Part shown: positions 33,364-42,419 of the stretch, piece after piece | How positions within the stretch are numbered: the first letter of the stretch is position 1 | Layout of the letters: each line of letters begins with the position of its first letter | Source of the DNA: Streptomyces tailanensis | Lineage (GTDB): Bacteria > Actinomycetota > Actinomycetes > Streptomycetales > Streptomycetaceae | Length of the DNA: 64,000 bases | Reading direction: 5' to 3' | NCBI RefSeq assembly: GCF_008386495.1 | Contig: NZ_VTHJ01000039.1 | Span: forward strand, 1-64,000 | The notes under the pieces: generated by a model | The model's database searches: none | What the model saw: only the letters and a program-made list of their open reading frames with translations | What the model was told of the DNA's origin: nothing | Made by a program: the position numbers and the translations under genes

Positions 33364-33730
33364 GTTTCTCGCCCCCGCCGCCCCTACCCGTCCCGTCCCC
33401 AGGGGCTGCCGCCCCTTCGACCCCGCTTCGCGTGAGAGCTCGGGGGGTGCGGTTTGTATGGCGGGTGCGGGTTGTGTTGGGTTGCTCGCGCAGTTCCCCG
33501 CGCCCCTGAAAGAACGGCCCTGCGGGCCGATGAAAATGCCGGGGGCGCAGCCCCCGCTTTTTCAGGGGCGCGGGGCTGTGTCGATGTGCGGCTCCGCCGC
33601 GTGGGCGCGACGAGCCCCCACCCACCCGCACCCGCCAACACACCGACTGAACCGAAGCTCTTTCGCGGGGGTCGAAGGGGCGCAGCCCCTGGGGGATGGG
33701 AACGGGCAGGGGCGGCGGGGGCGAGAAAAC
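33364..33730. repeat. Composite intergenic repeat with about 60-bp terminal inverted repeats, copy 1
   Basis: Ends at about 33364-33426 and 33665-33730 are inverted copies of each other with few mismatches (GTTTCTCGCCCCCGCCGCCC facing its complement). The centre contains a 16-bp stem (CCCCGCGCCCCTGAAA near 33497 to its complement near 33573) enclosing two smaller hairpins. About 290 bp recur in opposite orientation at 62438-62733. It fills the spacer between the APC permease gene and the kinase-like gene and ends eight bases from the latter's stop, so it may also terminate transcription. Confidence 0.85.
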
Positions 33731-33737
33731 CCCGCCC

Positions 33738-34712
33738 TCACCCGGGCGGCAACGTCAACCCCCACGCCCCCTCCCGTACCGTCCACGTCCGCGTCCGTAC
33801 CGGCCCCGCGACCAGCCAGTCCGCCCGGTAGCGGAAGTCCGCCCCGGACACGGTCACGCGCTGCCCGACCGCGTGCAACGCCGCGGCCTCGGCGCCCACC
33901 GACGCCGGCCGGACCTCGACCTCGGCGCCGCCGTCCGCGTCGGGGGAGATGGACACGGCCTCCACGGGCTGGTCGAGGTCGACGAGCATCGTCCCGTCCA
34001 CCTCCACCCGCAGCCGCGAGGGCCCGACCCCGGCGGGGGAGGCGACCCGTATGCGGGACGGACGCGAAGACCGCGAAGGACGAGAAGCTCGCGAAGGCCG
34101 CGAGGGAAGGGTGGACAGCGTGCGGACCAGGGACTGCGGCCAGGTGCGCAGCCACGAGTGATGGGCGGCGGAGCCATCGGCCGCCCTGCCGTGCCCGGCC
34201 CTTCCACCGTCCCCGGCTCCCCCTCCTTCTCCGTCGCCCTCCCCGTCCTCATCCTCCGCTTCCGGGCTCCCCGGGCCCCCCGGCACCGCCGGGATCCGCA
34301 GCCGCCCCAGCACCACCCCGTCGCTGTCGTCCACGAGCAGATCGAGCCGTCGCTCGACCCCGTCGAGGGCGGCGCGGGCCGCGGCCACCGCGTCGGTCGG
34401 TACGCCGAGCGACCGGGCGAGCCCCAGCGCCGAGCCCACCGGGACCAGCGAGAGCGCGCACGCGGCCAGCTCCCGCTGCCGGTGCAGAAGGGCCACGGTC
34501 CGCAGCAGCGCGTGGTCGTCGCCGACGACCACGGGCCGCCGCGAACCCCGTCGCGAGAGCGCTCGCGCGAATTCCTCGGGCCCCTCGGGAAGGCACACTT
34601 TCGTGTGCGCCGCACCCGCGCTGAGCACGTCTTTCGCGATCCGCACCGCCTCACCGTCCGTGCGACGGGCAAGGGGGTCGATGACCACGAGGAGCTGGTC
34701 GGGAGTCGCCAC
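33738..34712 (-). CDS. Diacylglycerol kinase catalytic-domain-like protein
   Basis: From GTG 34712 the 324-residue product starts MATPDQLLVVIDPLARRTDGE, then has VVVGDDHALLRTVALLHRQREL and SLVPVGSALGLARSLGVP. This is the beta-alpha pattern of the DAGK/NAD-kinase fold with a degenerate GGDGT (here GDDHA), so catalysis is doubtful. The middle carries an acidic Gly/Glu run (EAEDEDGEGDGEGG) and an Arg/Ser/Pro repeat (RPSRASRPSRSSRPSR), both low complexity. A C-terminal beta-rich domain resembles the lipid-kinase second domain. Divergent from purA, as in related genomes. Confidence 0.65.
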   Translation of the reverse strand: MATPDQLLVVIDPLARRTDGEAVRIAKDVLSAGAAHTKVCLPEGPEEFARALSRRGSRRPVVVGDDHALLRTVALLHRQRELAACALSLVPVGSALGLARSLGVPTDAVAAARAALDGVERRLDLLVDDSDGVVLGRLRIPAVPGGPGSPEAEDEDGEGDGEGGGAGDGGRAGHGRAADGSAAHHSWLRTWPQSLVRTLSTLPSRPSRASRPSRSSRPSRIRVASPAGVGPSRLRVEVDGTMLVDLDQPVEAVSISPDADGGAEVEVRPASVGAEAAALHAVGQRVTVSGADFRYRADWLVAGPVRTRTWTVREGAWGLTLPPG

Positions 34713-34950
34713 CTCGGTCCTGCCTCGCTTCCTCGGGTAGCATCTTTGTGCAAGAGCCCCTTGCGCTATTGCGCCAGGGGCTTCGTCTATTCCGGGGCAT
34801 CCGGGTCCGACGGTCAGCGACCGACGACGACCAACGACGACCAATGATGGTCAACTACGGTCGACGACGGTTGCGGTGCACGCGGCGAGTATGAGCCACC
34901 GCATGCGCCCCCGACCATGGACATGCCCCGCCCGGAAGGGGTGTACGCGC

Positions 34951-36234
34951 GTGCCCGCACTTGTGCTGCTCGGTGCTCAGTGGGGTGACGAAGGCAAGGG
35001 AAAGGCGACGGACCTGCTAGGCGGATCCGTCGACTACGTGGTGCGTTACCAGGGCGGTAACAACGCCGGCCACACGGTGGTCGTGGGCGACCAGAAGTAC
35101 GCCCTGCACCTTCTCCCTTCCGGGATCCTCACTCCGGAGTGCACTCCGGTCATCGGCAACGGAGTCGTCGTCGACCCGTCGGTCCTGCTCTCCGAGCTGA
35201 GCGGTCTGAACGAGCGCGGCGTCGACACGTCCAAGCTCCTGATCAGCGGCAACGCTCACATCATCACGCCGTACAACGTGACGGTGGACAAGGTCACCGA
35301 GCGCTTCCTCGGCAAGCGGAAGATCGGCACGACGGGCCGCGGCATCGGCCCGACCTATGCCGACAAGATCAACCGCGTCGGCATCCGCGTCCAGGACCTG
35401 TACGACGAGTCGATCCTGACGCAGAAGGTCGAGGCGGCCCTCGACGTCAAGAACCAGCTCCTCACCAAGCTCTACAACCGCCGCGCCATCGCGGTCGACC
35501 AGGTCGTCGAGGAGCTGCTGGGCTACGCGGACAAGCTCGCCCCGTACGTCACCGACACGGTCCTCGTCCTCAACCAGGCCCTGGAGGAGAACAAGGTCGT
35601 CCTCTTCGAGGGCGGCCAGGGCACCCTGCTGGACATCGACCACGGCACGTACCCCTTCGTGACCTCCTCGAACCCGACCGCGGGCGGCGCCTGCACGGGC
35701 GCGGGCGTCGGCCCCACGAAGATCAGCCGCGTCATCGGCATCCTCAAGGCCTACACGACCCGCGTCGGCGCCGGCCCGTTCCCCACGGAGCTCTTCGACG
35801 AGGACGGCCAGGCCCTGCGCCGCATCGGCGGCGAGCGGGGCGTGACGACGGGCCGCGACCGCCGCTGCGGCTGGTTCGACGCGGTCATCGCCCGCTACGC
35901 GACCCGGGTCAACGGCCTGACGGACTTCTTCCTCACCAAGCTCGACGTCCTCACCGGCTGGGAGCAGATCCCGGTGTGCGTCGCCTACGAGATCGACGGC
36001 AAGCGCGTCGAGGAGCTCCCGTACTCCCAGTCGGACTTCCACCACGCGAAGCCCGTCTACGAAACCCTCCCCGGCTGGTCCGAGGACATCACCAAGGCGA
36101 AGTCCTTCTCCGACCTCCCGAAGAACGCCCAGTCCTACGTCAAGGCCCTGGAGGACATGTCCGGCGCCCCGATCTCCGCGATCGGCGTCGGCCCGGGCCG
36201 TGACGAGACGATCGAGATCAACTCGTTCATCTAG
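34951..36234 (+). CDS. purA: Adenylosuccinate synthetase
   Basis: The 427-residue enzyme joins IMP and aspartate using GTP, the first step from IMP to AMP. Signatures include GAQWGDEGKGKATD at the N-terminus, GGNNAGHTVV, the IMP loop TTGRGIGPTYADK, FEGGQGTLLDIDHGTYPFVTSS and the late TTGRDRRCGWFD. The length is canonical. The start is GTG at 34951, giving the standard MPALVLLGAQWGDEG; the frame is open 25 codons upstream without family similarity. GGAAGGGG lies about 12 bases before the GTG. Confidence 0.96.
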   Translation: MPALVLLGAQWGDEGKGKATDLLGGSVDYVVRYQGGNNAGHTVVVGDQKYALHLLPSGILTPECTPVIGNGVVVDPSVLLSELSGLNERGVDTSKLLISGNAHIITPYNVTVDKVTERFLGKRKIGTTGRGIGPTYADKINRVGIRVQDLYDESILTQKVEAALDVKNQLLTKLYNRRAIAVDQVVEELLGYADKLAPYVTDTVLVLNQALEENKVVLFEGGQGTLLDIDHGTYPFVTSSNPTAGGACTGAGVGPTKISRVIGILKAYTTRVGAGPFPTELFDEDGQALRRIGGERGVTTGRDRRCGWFDAVIARYATRVNGLTDFFLTKLDVLTGWEQIPVCVAYEIDGKRVEELPYSQSDFHHAKPVYETLPGWSEDITKAKSFSDLPKNAQSYVKALEDMSGAPISAIGVGPGRDETIEINSFI

Positions 36235-36347
36235 TCCGCCGGTCCCCTCCGCGAGGCGGTCGACCCGGTGATGGAGTCGGCCGCCGTCGCGTATCCGCTA
36301 CGGCGGCCAGATGGTCTGACTAGTCTGTGCGCCATGAAGGAGACGGG

Positions 36348-37616
36348 ATGCTGCTGAGATTCAGGGTGGCGAATGTCAGATCCCTGCGCGACGAGCAGGA
36401 ACTGTCGTTCGTTGCCCCTGAGGAAGCCGAGGCGGAGCGTGCCGCCGCCCGCGAGACGGTGTTCTCCGATGGCCGCAGGCTCCCCGTCCATACCGTGCTC
36501 GGTGTCTTCGGCGCCAACGCGTCCGGCAAGTCCAATGTCGTCGCGGCCCTGAAGAACATGCGCCGTGCGGTGTTGCGCTCGTACGCCGACTGGACCTCCT
36601 ACGACGGCATTCCGCGCGACGAGTTCGCCCTCGACCCGAAAGCCGCGTCGGAAACCTCCCTCTACGAGGCGGACATCCTCCTCGAAGACGGCGTCCGCTG
36701 GACCTACGGCTTCGAACTGGGCTCGCGCAGGGTCGAGGCGGAGTGGCTCTACGCCTATCCCAAGGGCCGCCGTCAGGTCTGGTACGAGCGGGACGCGACC
36801 CGCGAGAACCCCTTCGACTTCCCCGGTGACCGGCTCCACGACCGCGCGCGGCTGGCCCGCACCATGACCGTGGACTCCCTGCTGCTCACCCGCGCGGGAA
36901 ACGCCGGCCACGAACAGCTCGCGCCTGTCTTCGACTGGTTCAGGGAGAACCTCTGGGACGTCACCCCTGAGACGGAGCGCCCGCAGCGTGAGGCCTACAC
37001 CGCCCAGCGTCTGCTGCACAGCGAGGACTTCCGCAGACGGGCGGAGGAACTGCTGCGCGTGGCCGATCTCGGTATCGCCGGGGTGGAGGTCGAACAGACC
37101 TCGTCCGGTCGGCCGCTGGTCCGGTTGGAGCACGCGGGAGGCGGCGGGAAGACGCTCATGGACTGGGAGGCGGAGTCCTGGGGCACCCGCTCGTGGTTCG
37201 CCCTGATCGGCCCCTTGCTGCTGGCCCTCGACACCGGCGCGGTGCTCCTCGTCGACGAACTCGACTCCAGCCTGCATCCGCGCTTCGCGGCCGAGGTCGT
37301 ACGTCTCTTCCAGTCGTCCCGGGTGAACCCCAAGGGCGCGCAGCTCGTCTTCACCGGCCATGATCCTTCCCTGCTGCGTGCGCCGGGCGGCGGTCGGCTG
37401 CTGCAACCGGGCCAGATCTGGCTCACGGAGAAGGACGAGCGTGGCGCCACCGCTCTGTCGTCGGTTGCCGACTGGGAGCCGACGGAGGACGAGGACCTGA
37501 TGACCTCCTACCTCGCGGGTTCGTTCGGAGCGGTGCCGAAGGTGTCGGAGGGGCAGATCGGACGGCGGCTCCTTCGGGCGGACGAGTTGGCGCGGATGGA
37601 GGCGGAAGAGGACTGA
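36348..37616 (+). CDS. RloA-like AAA ATPase
   Basis: The 422-residue protein is an ABC/AAA15-type ATPase. It has the N-terminus MLLRFRVANVRSLRDEQELSF, Walker A GANASGKSN (residues 55-63), a long helical insert, and a Walker B LLVDELDSSLHP with Asp303 and Glu304, followed by VFTGHDPSLL. With the adjacent RloB-like gene it forms the Rlo pair first noted as ORFs inside type I restriction loci and related to AbiL and PARIS-like abortive systems. The ATG is set by AAGGAG; the stop overlaps the next ATG (TGATG). It is the first gene of the defence island. Confidence 0.85.
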   Translation: MLLRFRVANVRSLRDEQELSFVAPEEAEAERAAARETVFSDGRRLPVHTVLGVFGANASGKSNVVAALKNMRRAVLRSYADWTSYDGIPRDEFALDPKAASETSLYEADILLEDGVRWTYGFELGSRRVEAEWLYAYPKGRRQVWYERDATRENPFDFPGDRLHDRARLARTMTVDSLLLTRAGNAGHEQLAPVFDWFRENLWDVTPETERPQREAYTAQRLLHSEDFRRRAEELLRVADLGIAGVEVEQTSSGRPLVRLEHAGGGGKTLMDWEAESWGTRSWFALIGPLLLALDTGAVLLVDELDSSLHPRFAAEVVRLFQSSRVNPKGAQLVFTGHDPSLLRAPGGGRLLQPGQIWLTEKDERGATALSSVADWEPTEDEDLMTSYLAGSFGAVPKVSEGQIGRRLLRADELARMEAEED

Positions 37617-38359
37617 TGGCGAGGACAAGGGGCGGGGACGGCATCAACCGGAGGAAGGGCGGAGGGGGTACGAAGGGCCGCACCGGCAGACCCCGCCAGG
37701 TCTACGTCTTCACCGAGGGCGAGGTCACCGAGCCCGAGTACATCGACATCATCATGAAGAACGGCACCCCGGCCAAGGCAGGGGAGACCGTCCAGCACCA
37801 CATCGGCAACCCCAACGCCGAGAGCAAGCTGCGCAAACCCTTACGTCTGGTCCAGGAGGCCGTCCGCACCCTGCGCAAGGTGGAGCGGGAGGCGAAGGAG
37901 GCCGGGCTGAAACAGGACAGGGACTGGAACTGGCCGCAGGTCTGGGTGCTCTTCGACCGCGACGACCACCTGTCCATCCCGGAGGCCCGACGCCTGGCGG
38001 AGAAGGAGGGGGTCAAGGTCGCGTACTCGCACCCCTGCTTCGAACTGTGGCGGTTGCTCCATTACACGAACTACACCAGCAGCTTCGGCGGCGTCTGCGG
38101 CGACGCCAACGGCCGCCTGCGGTCGCGTCCCGGTTTCGCGGCGACGTACGGGCGCAGTGTGCGCAGCGTCAGCGAGACACAGTCCAAGCACGTGCGCGAG
38201 GAACAGGTGCTGAGCGAGGACGGCAGCCGCTACCGCGACGCCAAGAGGTACGCACAGGCGATCAACAAGCGGTGCGATTCGCCGAACCCGAACGACTGGG
38301 ACCCCTACACCGACGTCTGGCGCTTCGTGGAGGAAGGACTGCTCCTCGGCGGCTACTAG
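37616..38359 (+). CDS. RloB-family protein (TOPRIM-like)
   Basis: The 247-residue protein starts with a basic Gly-rich region and then VYVFTEGEVTEPEYID (residues 29-44). Its Glu residues match the first metal-binding motif of RloB/TOPRIM-like proteins, and FDRDDH (113-118) fits the second. SHPCFELWRLLHYTNY is the conserved RloB motif. It is probably a nuclease or effector released when the RloA-like ATPase senses infection. The start overlaps the RloA stop, so production is coupled. hsdM begins 81 bp later, so it could be transcribed with the restriction genes. Confidence 0.85.
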   Translation: MARTRGGDGINRRKGGGGTKGRTGRPRQVYVFTEGEVTEPEYIDIIMKNGTPAKAGETVQHHIGNPNAESKLRKPLRLVQEAVRTLRKVEREAKEAGLKQDRDWNWPQVWVLFDRDDHLSIPEARRLAEKEGVKVAYSHPCFELWRLLHYTNYTSSFGGVCGDANGRLRSRPGFAATYGRSVRSVSETQSKHVREEQVLSEDGSRYRDAKRYAQAINKRCDSPNPNDWDPYTDVWRFVEEGLLLGGY

Positions 38360-38439
38360 GCTGAGGGGTCGTACTACTCCGCGGCGGAGCGGTACGCCGC
38401 TCTGCCCGCCCGCCTGCTCATACCTTTGGGAGCCCGTAC

Positions 38440-41169
38440 GTGGCCAAGCTCACGCTCGACCAACTGGAGCGCCACCTCTTCGCGGCGGCGGACATCCTGC
38501 GCGGCACGATGGACGCCGCCGAGTACCGCGACTTCCTTCTCGTCCTGCTGTTCCTCAAGCGCGCCAACGACGAGTTCGAGGCCGCCCACGAGGAGATCAT
38601 CGAAAAGGAGATGGCTGCCGGGGCCTCGCACGAGGAAGCGAAGGAGGAGGCCGCCGAACCGGCCAACTACACGGCCCGGCGGATCATGTACGTCCCGCCG
38701 GAGGCCCGTTGGGAGCGGCTGGCCGAAGCCGTGGACGACGTGGCCACGCGGTACCTCCAGCCCGCGCTCGACGCGATGGAGGGCCAGAAGGGCAACGAGC
38801 GGCTGCGCGGCCTGTTCAACCACATCAACTTCAACCGCATCGGCGGGGGCGGCGGCACCGGGGCGGCGGCGGCCAAGCTGGCCGACAAGCGGCTGTCGGC
38901 GCTCATCGGCCACTTCGGCGCCCTCCGGTTGCGCGGCGACGACTTCGAGTTCCCCGATGTCATCGGTGCCGCGTACGAGTACCTGCTGAAGGACTTCGCC
39001 GACTCGGCGGGCACCAAGGGCGGCGAGTTCTACACCCCGCGCGCGGTGGTGCGGATGATGGTCGAACTGGCCCGGCCCCGCCCAGGCCACAGCGTGTACG
39101 ACCCGTGCGTCGGCTCGGGCGGCATGCTCATCCACGCCAAGGAGTACATCGAGGAGCACGGCGGCAACACCGAGGACCTGGCCCTCGCCGGGCAGGACGC
39201 CAACAACGGCTCCTGGGTCATGGCCACCATGAACATGCTGTTCCACGGCGCCCACGACTTCGACCTGAAGACCGGTGACACCCTGACGCAGCCGCTCCAC
39301 CTGGACCGGTCGTTCGACGTGGTGCTCAGCAACCCGCCCTTCTCCATGGACTACCGGGCCGCGGACATCGACGACATCGACGACCGTATGCCGCACGGCC
39401 AGACGTCCGAGAAGGGCAAGGCCGACCTGATGTTCCTCCAGCACATGCTGCACATGGTGAAGGGGCGAGGCGGCTCGGTCTTCACCGTCATGCCGCACGG
39501 CGTGCTGTTCCGCGGCGGCACGGAGGAGAAGATCCGGGCGAAGCTCATCGAGGACGACCTGCTGGAGGCCGTGATCGGCCTGCCCTCCAACGTCTTCTAC
39601 GGCACCGGCATCCCCGCCTGCGTGCTGGTGCTGCGCTCGCGCGGCCGGAAGCGGGACGGCAGGGACGACCAGGTCCTCTTCATCAACGCGGACCGCGAGT
39701 TCCACGCCGAGCGCGCGCAGAACGTCCTCCTGCCCGAGCACGTGGAGAAGATCGTCTCCACCTTCCACGCGCCGGTCGGCACGGACGTGCCGCGCTTCGC
39801 GCGGTGGGTGGAGCGGGGCGAGATCCGGAAGAACAAGTACAACCTCAACATCCGCCGCTACGTCGACAACACCCCGCCGCCCGAGCCGCAGGATGTGCGG
39901 GCCCACCTAGTGGGTGGTGTGCCGAGGGCGGAGATCGAGGCGCCGGAGAAGGCGGCGGTGCTGGCGGCGTACGAGGTCAAGCTCACGGACCTGTTCGCCG
40001 AGCGCCCGGCGGATGGCGACGGTGACTCATCCCCGTATGTCGACTTCCTGCCGAAGGACCGGCGCCCCGACGCCGACCGGCTGTCCGCACTGACGGAGGA
40101 CCGGGAACGGGAACTCCGGGAGACCTTCGACAAGTGGTGGGCCACGGAGACGGAGAACATCGCCAAGCTGGCGCCGTACGAGGGCGACGACCGCACGGAG
40201 TCCGAGAAGCGCGCTCAACTCGCCCGACTACGGGCCGAGTTGATCGACTCCTTCCGTGAACAGTTGCTGAGCGTCGGCCTGCTGGACCGGTACGCCCTCG
40301 CGGGCGCGGTCGCCGGGTGGTGGCAGGAGGCCCGCAATGAACTCAAGGCGCTGGCGGAGAACGGCTTCAAGGGCGTCGTCGAGGGCTGGGTCGACACGGT
40401 CGAGACCCTGCTGGAGCCGGAGCCGAACCCGTGGACGGGCGGCGCGCGCAAGCGGACTGCCGCCGAGCGGCGGCAGGCGTACGGCCACAAGGTCGTCGCC
40501 CGCATCGCGCCCAAGTTCCTGAAGGACCTGGCGGAAGCGGACGCGGAGAAGGCACGGCTGGACGCGAAGGTGAAGGCCGCCGAGGAGGCGGAGGCGGCGC
40601 GGGCGGCTGCGGCGGCGGGTGTCTCGGAGGACGGCGAGTCCTCGGACTCCGCCGAGGGCACTCCCACCCTCGACCCGGCGGTGGCGGAAGCGCTGCTCAG
40701 CGAGGCCGACTTGAAGAAGGCGAAGCGGGACCGCACGGCGGCGGGCAAGGCGGTGAAGGCGCTGGAGGAGGAGTTCTACCCGCTGGACGGCCTGGGCGCG
40801 GGGGCTGCGGCGAAGACCGCCAAGTCGTCCAAGGCCGCTGAGTCCGCCGCAGCCTCCGACGACGCGGCCGGCCAGACGACCCTCGACATGACCCTCCCCG
40901 CCGAGCCCGACCGCCCGACGCCGGGCCTGCACGGGGCCCGCGACGCCCTGGACGAGGAGGGCGCGCGAGGTGTCGTCCTCGGCATCCTTTGCGACGACCT
41001 GGCGTCGAAGCTGGAGGGTCATGTCGTACGCAGACGGCGTGAGTTGATCGACACGTACGTGGGCTGGGAGCGCAAGTATCTGGTGTCGCTGCGAGACATC
41101 GAGGCTCGGCGCGAAGCTGCGGCCGAGCGGCTGAACGGCTTCCTGAAGGAGCTGGGCTATGTCGGCTGA
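38440..41169 (+). CDS. hsdM: Type I restriction-modification methyltransferase subunit HsdM
   Basis: The 909-residue protein has the N-terminal helical HsdM domain (ADILRGTMDAAEYRDFLLVLLFLKR) and the N6-adenine methyltransferase domain with SAM motif DPCVGSGGML (Asp221) and catalytic NPPF (Asn298). It methylates adenine in the site chosen by HsdS. Typical HsdM proteins are about 500-550 residues; here a C-terminal extension of roughly 350 residues, rich in Glu, Ala and Lys and predicted helical or coiled, follows the methyltransferase core. The GTG start has GGGAG upstream. The stop overlaps hsdS by eleven bases. Confidence 0.93.
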   Translation: MAKLTLDQLERHLFAAADILRGTMDAAEYRDFLLVLLFLKRANDEFEAAHEEIIEKEMAAGASHEEAKEEAAEPANYTARRIMYVPPEARWERLAEAVDDVATRYLQPALDAMEGQKGNERLRGLFNHINFNRIGGGGGTGAAAAKLADKRLSALIGHFGALRLRGDDFEFPDVIGAAYEYLLKDFADSAGTKGGEFYTPRAVVRMMVELARPRPGHSVYDPCVGSGGMLIHAKEYIEEHGGNTEDLALAGQDANNGSWVMATMNMLFHGAHDFDLKTGDTLTQPLHLDRSFDVVLSNPPFSMDYRAADIDDIDDRMPHGQTSEKGKADLMFLQHMLHMVKGRGGSVFTVMPHGVLFRGGTEEKIRAKLIEDDLLEAVIGLPSNVFYGTGIPACVLVLRSRGRKRDGRDDQVLFINADREFHAERAQNVLLPEHVEKIVSTFHAPVGTDVPRFARWVERGEIRKNKYNLNIRRYVDNTPPPEPQDVRAHLVGGVPRAEIEAPEKAAVLAAYEVKLTDLFAERPADGDGDSSPYVDFLPKDRRPDADRLSALTEDRERELRETFDKWWATETENIAKLAPYEGDDRTESEKRAQLARLRAELIDSFREQLLSVGLLDRYALAGAVAGWWQEARNELKALAENGFKGVVEGWVDTVETLLEPEPNPWTGGARKRTAAERRQAYGHKVVARIAPKFLKDLAEADAEKARLDAKVKAAEEAEAARAAAAAGVSEDGESSDSAEGTPTLDPAVAEALLSEADLKKAKRDRTAAGKAVKALEEEFYPLDGLGAGAAAKTAKSSKAAESAAASDDAAGQTTLDMTLPAEPDRPTPGLHGARDALDEEGARGVVLGILCDDLASKLEGHVVRRRRELIDTYVGWERKYLVSLRDIEARREAAAERLNGFLKELGYVG

Positions 41170-42385
41170 ACTGGATGACGTCCGGTGGGTGCCTGTGGGC
41201 GAGGTCGGCGAGGTGCGGATGGGGAAACAGCTTTCGCCGGCCAGTAAGGATGCTGCGGGGCAGATGCCTTATCTCCGGGTCGCCAACGTGTTTGAAGGGC
41301 ATATCGACTACGGCGATGTGAAGACCATGGGATTCACCGACGTCGAGAAGCGCATCTACGAACTTCACCCCGGGGACATTCTCCTTAACGAGGGGCAGGA
41401 AAGCCTGTTCAATGTTGGGAGGAGCGCAATCTATACGGGCGACAGCGAGTCATTTTGCTTTCAGAACACGCTCATTCGCTTCAGGCCGCATAGTGGCGTT
41501 TTGCCTGATTATGCGCAGGAAATTTTCGTGCAGTGGCGCCGCTTGGGGCGGTTTGCCAGCGTTGCAGAAAAGACCAGCATCTCCCATCTAGGGGGAAGTC
41601 GGTTCGCAAAGATGCCTTTTCCGCTCATTCCGCTGGAGGGACAGCATCGAATCGTTGAAGTCTTGGAGGGAGCCACCGAATCGGAGCGGGCCTCGAAGGT
41701 GGCGGTAGCCAAGCTGCGCTCAGTCCGGCGTGGTCTCGTACTGAACGGCATGGCGGCAATCGAGGGCGACGCTACTCCACGGGGCTGGGAGCGCGTTCCG
41801 CTGAAGGAAGTCGTTCCATCGGCCGACTACGGGATCTCTGTCGCTCTGAATAGTGACGCCAGCGGTACCCCTACGCTGCGTATGAATAATCTGCGTGATG
41901 GTCGACCTGATCTCAGGGAGTTGCGCTACTCGCCGCAAGAGGTGGACTCTCGGCATCTCCTGCGAGCAGGCGACGTGTTGTTCAACAGGACCAATAGCAT
42001 CGAGCACGTCGGTCGCGCTGGCATTTGGGGAGGGGAGCTCGAAAAGGCCACTTTCGCCTCCTATTTGGTTCGCCTGAACCCCGATACCAGGCGACTCGAC
42101 CCGCGCTACCTGGTGGAATGGCTCCAGCATCCTGTGATCCGACAACGAGTGCGTTCGATTGCGACAGTCGCAGTTCAGCAGGTTAACGTGAACCCATCAC
42201 GGCTCCGCGAGTTGGAAATCGACCTGCCGGTCGACTTGTCGGATCAGGCCAAGCTGGTTTCCGCCCTGGACACATGCGATCAGCAAATCGCTGCGGAGAT
42301 CGACAACCTTGAGAAGATTCGCACGATGAAGCAGGGCCTGGCTGCCAAGTTGCTCAGTGGAAAACTCACCCCCGCAGCCGCGTAG
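41159..42385 (+). CDS. hsdS: Type I restriction-modification specificity subunit HsdS
   Basis: The 408-residue protein has two target-recognition domains. The first (about 1-165) starts WVPVGEVGEVRMGKQLSPASK; the second (about 200-360) starts WERVPLKEVVPSADYGISVAL. Each ends in a helical spacer (EGQHRIVEVLEGATESERA and SDQAKLVSALDTCDQQIAAEI). The two domains give a bipartite recognition sequence that cannot be read from the protein alone. Bases 41390-41660 fall to roughly 50% GC, with codons such as ATT and TTT that are rare elsewhere in the window, consistent with exchange of the first recognition domain. Confidence 0.92.
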   Translation: MSAELDDVRWVPVGEVGEVRMGKQLSPASKDAAGQMPYLRVANVFEGHIDYGDVKTMGFTDVEKRIYELHPGDILLNEGQESLFNVGRSAIYTGDSESFCFQNTLIRFRPHSGVLPDYAQEIFVQWRRLGRFASVAEKTSISHLGGSRFAKMPFPLIPLEGQHRIVEVLEGATESERASKVAVAKLRSVRRGLVLNGMAAIEGDATPRGWERVPLKEVVPSADYGISVALNSDASGTPTLRMNNLRDGRPDLRELRYSPQEVDSRHLLRAGDVLFNRTNSIEHVGRAGIWGGELEKATFASYLVRLNPDTRRLDPRYLVEWLQHPVIRQRVRSIATVAVQQVNVNPSRLRELEIDLPVDLSDQAKLVSALDTCDQQIAAEIDNLEKIRTMKQGLAAKLLSGKLTPAAA

Positions 42386-42419
42386 AAGGGTGTCGGCGCG
42401 AACTACCGGGAGGCCCTTG

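Noticed and set aside
42357..42419. Earlier start for the XRE regulator
   Set aside because: It overlaps hsdS and lacks a ribosome site; GTG 42420 has GGGAGG at the right distance.
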